A stretch of DNA of 52,190 nucleotides. Source: Nematocida ironsii. Taxonomy: Eukaryota > Microsporidia. Positions 46,371-52,190 of this stretch are shown piece after piece. Location of the stretch: assembly GCA_001642415.1 (NCBI GenBank), contig LTDK01000031.1, positions 1 to 52,190 on the forward strand, given 5' to 3'. Below the pieces are notes generated by a model. It was not told the DNA's origin and did not search any database. It saw only the letters and a list, made by a program, of their open reading frames with translations. The position numbers were made by a program, and so were the translations under genes. Numbering within the stretch: position 1 is the stretch's first letter; every line of letters begins with the position of its first letter.

Positions 46371-48503
46371 TTATTCCAACACAATTTGCGCATAGAGTTT
46401 TCTTTGCCAACTCTCTTTAAGAAGTGCCAGACCAACAAGCCAAGAGGAGTTTGTCCATCCAAATCCTTCCCGCGGCACATGCCGTATTTCACTGCCAATG
46501 TTTCCATACTCTACATCCATTTTATGTGTGCCTGTTTGCACATTGTACTTCTCAGTAACTACTCCATTGTAGTTTGAAAAAAGCTTTCCTACCATGGTGC
46601 ACCATTTTAGTGCCAGGCTTTTTGCTATTGCATCATGATTATAGTTAGTCAGTCCTATCCACCCAAGAATCTGGTGTGGAGCCCATCCATACGGATAGTC
46701 CCACTGCTTCTGGCCATCATTACTATGGGCATGCACTGTGCAACTTTCTTTAGTTCCTGTGAATATACCGCCTGCACCAATTAGGTCTCCTAGGTTTGCC
46801 ACTAATATATCTGCTTTGTCTTTATCTGCAGCCATGGAAAATAGTGGATAAAGAGTAGTTGCTCCTTTATATTTACTTAGTCTGTTTTCTTTAATGTTGT
46901 AATCATAGTATGCTTCTCCATTCCACAGATGCGTATTGATCGCCTGCTTTCTTAGCTTTGATATTTCTTCTATTTCTGGTACATGCCGAAGCTTAAGAAT
47001 ATCTTGTTCCGTTTTATAGAGCAAAGAGTTCAGATCAACAGTATATAAATACGATGCAATTCCATCTACTCTTTTAGAAGTATCATGACCAGATTCTCGA
47101 ACTGCTCTGTCGTGCTGCAGAAATTCTTCTAGTGCTTCAGATGTTTCTTCTCCTGTGTTATATTTAGCAATATATGCATTTAATTCGTCTGGAGACCACT
47201 CAGCTGCTCCTGGAACAATTCTGCGAATTATGGAGAAAAAGTGCCCCTCTTCTGTTTCCATAGGAATTCCTTTTCCACCAGGAACATGCCTAGTAAGATG
47301 AAGCTCTGTATTGTATCCTCGGTGAAAGTAATAATACTCCTTAATCATAGCATCTACTGCCTTGTCTATCCAATTTTGTAGTGAGCCTTTCTCTTCTGGT
47401 GTAAGATGAGATATAAGCTCTATTACAAGAGTTGAAAAAAGTGGGGGATTTCCTCTAAATAAGTAGTAAGATCTATTTGCATTAAGTATTTTCCCATACG
47501 CTTCTATCTGATACCTTAGATTCTCGGCTATACAAAATGCCTCTGATAATTGGTTTGATAGTATAAGGCCTTTGGCAATAAAGTATGAATCCCATCCATA
47601 CATCTCATTGAATCGCCCGCCGGGTACATAAAATGGGCATGGCCCCTTTCCCTCCCGAATGTATCCACCTCTAGCAGAGGGGAGTATTTTAGGGTTATGC
47701 CAATGGTCTGGAAATGAGCTATTCTTCTGGCTAAAGGCTGGTTCTGAGCCTAATTCTTTTTTGTTTCCCTCTGTGCACTTGTCTACTGAGTAGGAGGCTG
47801 GCTCTGGTGCTTCAGAAGAAATAAAAAAGTATGTATGCGATAGGGCCAGAAGCCCGGGGGCGGTGTCACATAATGCTTCTCTCGAAATCAACGAATCTGT
47901 AAAATAGACTCCAGACTCGCATGCTTTATTCATTCGGATTTTAATCAATTTTACTAAAAATCCAGAATCTGCCAAGGTGGATATAATTTCTTTGTAGTAA
48001 TTAATACTCTCGGTATCAAAAGAAGGAACATAAAGGAAATATTCTACCCGAGATATTTTTGTATCAATCAACGCAAGCTTCAGTCCGTTCAAATCAAGCA
48101 TTCGCCTAAGATTTGGCCAAAAGCAGGTTTTAATAAGCCTAGTAAGCCTATTAATTGTGTGTTCATTTATAATTGTTTCTGGAACTATAACTGTTTTGAG
48201 ATTAATATCAACAAGTGCCAGCTCTTGTAAAAGCGTGGAAATAGAATAGTTTCCCTCTAGCCAAATCTGGTCGCCGTACTGCCCTTCTATCAGATATTTT
48301 TTAGGGCCAGAGTCTTCTATTGTAATTGTTCCATCCTTGGTAGTATCTTCTTGGTCAAGTAAGCTTTGAATGGTTTTCTGCACGTCGCAAACAAATTCTC
48401 GTGTTGTCTTTGTTTGTGTAGATTTTCGTCTAATTGGTGTCTCTTTTACTGCGCTACTTTGTACAGTTCTTCTTCTTCTTTTGGTGGGTACCACTTCTGT
48501 CAT
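46371..48503 (-). CDS. Neutral trehalase (GH37)
   Basis: Trehalase hydrolyses trehalose to two glucose molecules. The 710-residue protein contains GH37 signature regions PGGRFNEMYGWDSYF (from P294) and QWDYPYGWAP (from about Q600), and IRHVPREGFGWTNSSW near the end. The N-terminus resembles fungal neutral trehalases. Basic sites RRRRT and RRKST are of the kinase/14-3-3 type. The segment DTTKDGTITIEDSGPK matches the Ca-binding loop DTDxNxQITIEDxGPK. There is no signal peptide, so it should be cytosolic. The start ATG is at the first in-frame ATG giving this N-terminus. An exact ATAACCCGAAA copy lies 32 bp upstream. In microsporidia trehalose breakdown is linked to spore germination. Confidence 0.93.
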   Translation of the reverse strand: MTEVVPTKRRRRTVQSSAVKETPIRRKSTQTKTTREFVCDVQKTIQSLLDQEDTTKDGTITIEDSGPKKYLIEGQYGDQIWLEGNYSISTLLQELALVDINLKTVIVPETIINEHTINRLTRLIKTCFWPNLRRMLDLNGLKLALIDTKISRVEYFLYVPSFDTESINYYKEIISTLADSGFLVKLIKIRMNKACESGVYFTDSLISREALCDTAPGLLALSHTYFFISSEAPEPASYSVDKCTEGNKKELGSEPAFSQKNSSFPDHWHNPKILPSARGGYIREGKGPCPFYVPGGRFNEMYGWDSYFIAKGLILSNQLSEAFCIAENLRYQIEAYGKILNANRSYYLFRGNPPLFSTLVIELISHLTPEEKGSLQNWIDKAVDAMIKEYYYFHRGYNTELHLTRHVPGGKGIPMETEEGHFFSIIRRIVPGAAEWSPDELNAYIAKYNTGEETSEALEEFLQHDRAVRESGHDTSKRVDGIASYLYTVDLNSLLYKTEQDILKLRHVPEIEEISKLRKQAINTHLWNGEAYYDYNIKENRLSKYKGATTLYPLFSMAADKDKADILVANLGDLIGAGGIFTGTKESCTVHAHSNDGQKQWDYPYGWAPHQILGWIGLTNYNHDAIAKSLALKWCTMVGKLFSNYNGVVTEKYNVQTGTHKMDVEYGNIGSEIRHVPREGFGWTNSSWLVGLALLKESWQRKLYAQIVLE

Positions 48504-48988
48504 GGAATAAAATAAATAGAAATTGCTCAAATATATAACCCGAAATAAGAACAATTTGGCAATATTTTACTATAAATAACAAAGGAGCCATTCTGTCTTT
48601 GTTTAGAAACTCTGCAATGAAGTAATCATATGCTGATTTTATTATGATTTTTGGTATAATTTAAATCAATATCTAGTAATTAAAACTCTTTATATTTATT
48701 TATTATAAGACGTAAATAATATTTATTTTAAATAAATCATGTTTATATTACGTTTGTTATAAATTGTAAGGCATAAATTATGCATAGTTCACATAAAATA
48801 GTGTGGTATTCTAATATCTTAATTACATAATATATGTAGCCTGGCCATATTTTATTTAAAATAATTATTATTTATGCGTTATAATATATAAATGCATTTA
48901 AACTGCCTATTTATAAGAGAAAGGAGTATATTTGGCATTATTTTTTTGGAGTTAATATTAGGATTAATCGGTATTAAACTCAGCACTG
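48504..48988. other. Intergenic region upstream of trehalase
   Basis: AT-rich gap with the exact motif copy at 48535-48545 close to the trehalase start; otherwise nothing recognised. Confidence 0.5.
48535..48545 (+). promoter_or_regulatory. ATAACCCGAAA motif, exact copy
   Basis: Exact copy 32 bp upstream of the trehalase start codon, the closest of all copies to a gene start. Confidence 0.6.
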
Positions 48989-50923
48989 TTAATTATCATT
49001 ATTATGCACTTGGCCAATAAAATCTTTTGTAACGGCCCCCATTTTGCTTTTGTCACTACATTCTAGCTGGTTTAAGTAGAAGAGCCTAGATAGTAGAAGA
49101 TGGTTTCTTTGGGTTGTATCTTTCATCTCCATAATAATCCAAATCTTTTTATATTCTGGCAGGATTTCATTTATAATACTTTCTAATAAATCATAATAAT
49201 AGTATTTTTTGTTGTCTTCTGGTGGGCTTGTAGTTAGCACAGGGAAAATTTGATTATTAAGAATGCTAAGTAACTTTTGCATACTTTCTTTATACGCCTT
49301 GTCTTTATGCAGGCCAGTATTATTAAATAACTGCCAGGTTTTCTTTTCTATCGTTTTAATTAATTTTTCAATAATCTGAAAAACGTCATGACGTATTGTT
49401 CCAATCTCTTTGCATGAAGAGTCAAGCCCGCGCGCGTATTTTTTAGAAATACCTTTTTTAGCTGCGTAGTCCTGCATTTTTTTAACTTTATTCAATTTTT
49501 CAATAAACTTATGGTTTGTGTCCCAGAAAAACAGTAGCTGATCAACTGGATAGTATTTCATCCGCAAATTCTGAATGTCTTTAGCCATTATTTCCTGATT
49601 TATAGCTTTCTCCATACCATTGTGCATTTCCCAATACAGATCTATTAACATCCTATCAATATCACTAATAGTAGATATTTTTTTAGCAGCCCTTTCTATT
49701 TTCTTTTGTATTGGATGTCTTTTTTCTGCGTCTTTCTCTAACTGAATATCAACTATTAATTTAAATAGTTTGTTATAATTATATTTAAAAATCTTATAAA
49801 TTGCAGTTATACTTGGCCGTGGGTTGTCTATATCTTTGTTATGATTATCGGAAAGTTTCTTTATAATCTTTTCCTGCGCGTTTATATATGAGTTAATGCT
49901 AGCCTGGAGTGCAGAAAGATCTGCACCATGTGTTGGTCTAAGTACAGTAACTATATACTTTAATTGAGTCGGAGAATTGGAATCTAATTGTATTTGCGAA
50001 AACTCACCTACATGAAGAATTGTTTTATTGCCTACTTTGCTAATCAACCTGTATCCACTCTGCAGAGATTTTCTAAAGTCTAGCGTCTTTTCTTTAATGC
50101 TGTTTAGATTTTTTATTATATGCATCAGCTTTCTTCTCAATCGCTTTGTTTTTTTTATTTGTTTCGCTTTATCCAAAAGAGATAGCTCGTTTGTAACAAA
50201 CAGGTTAATCTTTAAAACAATCCCTCTGACTAGTTCGCCATACGCATCTGCAACTAGTCCATATGTAGAATGGTCTAAATTATTAAAAACCATATTCACA
50301 AGATAATCAAGAATGGCCTTGGCATCTCTTGCAGTTGCTATTTTATAGTCATAGCAATTACATATTTGGATTAATTTATCAACAATAATATTAGGAAGCC
50401 CAATAATATTTAAATATCGCTGGGATATATATGTTTTTTGATATGGGGTTTTTTCCGTGGCGGTTGTATCATCTTCATCATCATTAAGGTTAAATCTATC
50501 TAATATCAATTTAAATTCACTATACAATAAAGAATCTAGCCTACTTAATGTTCTAGATATAACCAAACTGTTCTGATGATTTTTTTCTACCAAGCTTCTA
50601 AACCCTGTATTACAATGCAGCTCTATCTTTTTTTTATCTAACTTGTTTTTGCCATCGTATAGATTAAAGCTGTGCGCAGATTCTATACTTTTTTTATATT
50701 TATCATATTCTGCAAATATATTATTAATTCCATTCTCTGAAATTTCCAGTGTATTTTGGAAATTTATAGAAGGCTTAATAATACTAAGCCGGTTAGAGGA
50801 CTGATCTAAGAAACTGCTAGAAATAGATCGAACAAGCACATTTGCAAGATTTCCTATTACAGAAGAAGATGCAGAACAGACATGCAAATTGCAAAGTGCC
50901 ATATAGATGATGAAAAGCTTCAT
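48989..50923 (-). CDS. Large secreted protein, unknown family
   Basis: The 644-residue protein begins with a signal peptide (MKLFIIYMALCNLHVCSA, cleavage near residue 18-20). The mature part is almost entirely helical, rich in Lys, Leu, Ile, Asn and Ser, with heptad-like stretches (for example KLNKVKKMQDYAAKKGISKK) and scattered Cys. There are no further clear spans or known domain. The gene is AT-rich like the 25425-26981 gene, which shares size class, strand and signal peptide. Both fit a secreted host-exposed or spore-associated class. Which one cannot be told from sequence. Confidence 0.78.
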   Translation of the reverse strand: MKLFIIYMALCNLHVCSASSSVIGNLANVLVRSISSSFLDQSSNRLSIIKPSINFQNTLEISENGINNIFAEYDKYKKSIESAHSFNLYDGKNKLDKKKIELHCNTGFRSLVEKNHQNSLVISRTLSRLDSLLYSEFKLILDRFNLNDDEDDTTATEKTPYQKTYISQRYLNIIGLPNIIVDKLIQICNCYDYKIATARDAKAILDYLVNMVFNNLDHSTYGLVADAYGELVRGIVLKINLFVTNELSLLDKAKQIKKTKRLRRKLMHIIKNLNSIKEKTLDFRKSLQSGYRLISKVGNKTILHVGEFSQIQLDSNSPTQLKYIVTVLRPTHGADLSALQASINSYINAQEKIIKKLSDNHNKDIDNPRPSITAIYKIFKYNYNKLFKLIVDIQLEKDAEKRHPIQKKIERAAKKISTISDIDRMLIDLYWEMHNGMEKAINQEIMAKDIQNLRMKYYPVDQLLFFWDTNHKFIEKLNKVKKMQDYAAKKGISKKYARGLDSSCKEIGTIRHDVFQIIEKLIKTIEKKTWQLFNNTGLHKDKAYKESMQKLLSILNNQIFPVLTTSPPEDNKKYYYYDLLESIINEILPEYKKIWIIMEMKDTTQRNHLLLSRLFYLNQLECSDKSKMGAVTKDFIGQVHNNDN

Positions 50924-51252
50924 TAAAAAGTTTTTTGCTAAAAATTATATATTACTGTTAATAATACAGTTAAAGCATTATTTAACTATTTTCTGCAAAC
51001 TACGCAGTGGTGTTTCCAATTAAATCGCTACAACATTAGCAATAGCACAATGATTTATTCTTTTTCCTAATTTAAGCCGAAATAAAGCTGTAATGCCACG
51101 GGTATTAATGTTTTTACAATACAATAGAATATCACTATGTTAAAAGGAGTAATTACATCTTAAACACGATTCATTTTGTTTGACCACTTTATACCTTAGA
51201 ATGTGAGATTTCTTATTTTCTTCTATTTTATTTTGTATAACAAGATACTAGG
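50924..51252. other. Intergenic region next to the right repeat
   Basis: AT-rich gap. The only motif-like sequence is AAGCCGAAATA near 51074, with two differences from the recurring ATAACCCGAAA. No gene is seen. Confidence 0.45.
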
Positions 51253-52190
51253 TTAAAGTGTCTGCTTACGTATGGACTGGCCTGTAAGTATATTATTTAA
51301 ACACTTTTTCTTTTACATTTTCTGATTTTATTCCATCACAAGTCTCATACGCTTTATCCTAAGCTTGGGTGTGAGCAGCGGCATGGATGATGTGTCGCGC
51401 AGTGAATAGTTCATTCTTCGAAGTGCATAGTATACAGCATTCAAGCACACAGCCTTTCCTGTTTTTTCCTGAAGAAGGCGGGCTAGTTCCGGCAGCGAAA
51501 GAGAAGAGTCATTCATTAGCTTCTCCTTTAGAAAAAGCTGGTCTGATTTAGACAGGTGTTTCTGCCGGCCAGATCCTTCCTTCCTAACTACAGTGCCGCA
51601 TTTAAGATATCTGCTCACTACCCTCTTCACAGTGGAGTATACAGCAGGAAGTGTTCTTGCTATCTCTATCCGCGACTTTCCTGCTTTAAACAGCGCGATT
51701 ATCTGATGTCTTCTAGCCTCTTCGGAGTATACGTGTTTTTTATTGCACGCAGTCTGTTTTTTCTCTCTTTTTAACACCATGACACTCTAAATTTTTATTA
51801 TAGATAAAGGCAAAGCGCCATTTTGATTTTATGAATACAAGATTCTTACACTATTGGCTAGCCAAGAATATGCCATTTAAGAGCCAAGAAACTAAAAAAT
51901 TCAATAATATACTAGAATATACCCGGGATGTGCCAGAATATAATAATGCACTCAAATACAATAATGCTCTACATTGCACACCAATGTACTTCCCGTTTCT
52001 ATAAATATTCAGTATTAATGCATATGCTAGAGGATATTTATACTGCCAAATTTTATGGCATAGTATAAGAAGAGCATAGAAGTTTTATATAAGCATAAAT
52101 TGACAAGTACTGTGCAATGTAGATGCAAATTAGTTATACTTTAAGAGAATCTGAAATTGCCTTTCGGACTGTTAAATTCCAAAATAGATA
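51253..52190. repeat. Right copy of 938-bp inverted terminal repeat
   Basis: Reverse complement of 1-938, with the same internal ORF, palindrome and nested inverted repeats. Its inner boundary is TTAAAGTG at 51253-51260; the sequence just inside differs from the left copy. Both copies run to the very end of the window at the same internal position, which is typical of a contig that ends inside a shared repeat. Confidence 0.93.
51328..51780 (-). pseudogene. Truncated Tc1/mariner-type transposase, second copy
   Basis: The 150-residue product is identical to that at 411-863. It holds two HTH domains joined by GSGRQKHLS and stops before the DDE domain. Identity of both copies, in protein and wherever DNA was compared, means recent duplication, gene conversion or assembly of one repeat at two ends. 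Confidence 0.75.

Noticed and set aside
1..52190. CRISPR array, rRNA operon, integrated virus
   Set aside because: No direct-repeat array, no rRNA-like conserved sequence and no viral capsid or polymerase gene seen on either strand.

Overview
The window looks like a piece of a microsporidian (obligate intracellular fungal-lineage parasite) nuclear genome. The evidence is eukaryote-only core proteins (RNA polymerase II RPB1, Esa1-type MYST acetyltransferase, proteasome beta-4, eS8, eL33, CPSF-100, an SNAP-25-like Qbc-SNARE), mostly compact single-exon genes with no introns that I can see, very AT-rich intergenic DNA, and signal-peptide proteins of unknown family. A Nematocida-like origin is possible but is only a guess. 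Several genes can be read upstream from a non-ATG codon; I placed each start at the first ATG that fits the protein.

Layout. Both ends (1-938 and 51253-52190) are the same sequence in opposite orientation. Each copy encodes the paired helix-turn-helix half of a Tc1/mariner-type transposase that stops just before the DDE domain. Inward from the left come a 972-aa helical protein (1675-4593), a five-span membrane protein (5619-6503, minus), Esa1 (7637-8722), RPB1 (9284-14119), Bud32 (15186-15851), a Ctf4/WDHD1-like propeller protein (16835-19243), tRNase Z (19348-21444, minus) head to head with eS8 (21484-22017), a small secreted peptide, a CMGC-like kinase, REI1, a secreted protein, CPSF-100 (27470-29701, minus), an unassigned protein and JJJ1/DNAJC21 (31123-32481, minus).

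The right half holds a short secreted or membrane protein, a CDC34-like E2, two small overlapping ORFs (34627-35105), RNA14/CstF-77, the Qbc-SNARE, an ORC1/CDC6-like AAA+ protein, a PPX1/prune-like DHH phosphatase, eL33, a GID/CTLH-like subunit, proteasome beta-4, a MIR-domain membrane protein, a neutral trehalase and a second large secreted protein (48989-50923, minus).

How genes relate. Genes are transcribed singly and both strands are mixed, so there are no operons. Thematic links are transcription and RNA 3'-end formation (RPB1, CPSF-100, CstF-77, tRNase Z), late 60S maturation (REI1 and JJJ1, partners in yeast), replication and cell cycle (ORC1/CDC6, Ctf4, CDC34, possible Spc25), protein turnover (E2, beta-4, GID subunit) and spore sugar metabolism (trehalase). 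The most unexpected non-coding signal is an 11-bp motif, ATAACCCGAAA, found exactly eight times and nearly so six more times in the longer intergenic gaps, in either orientation. I found no convincing tRNA, rRNA or CRISPR.
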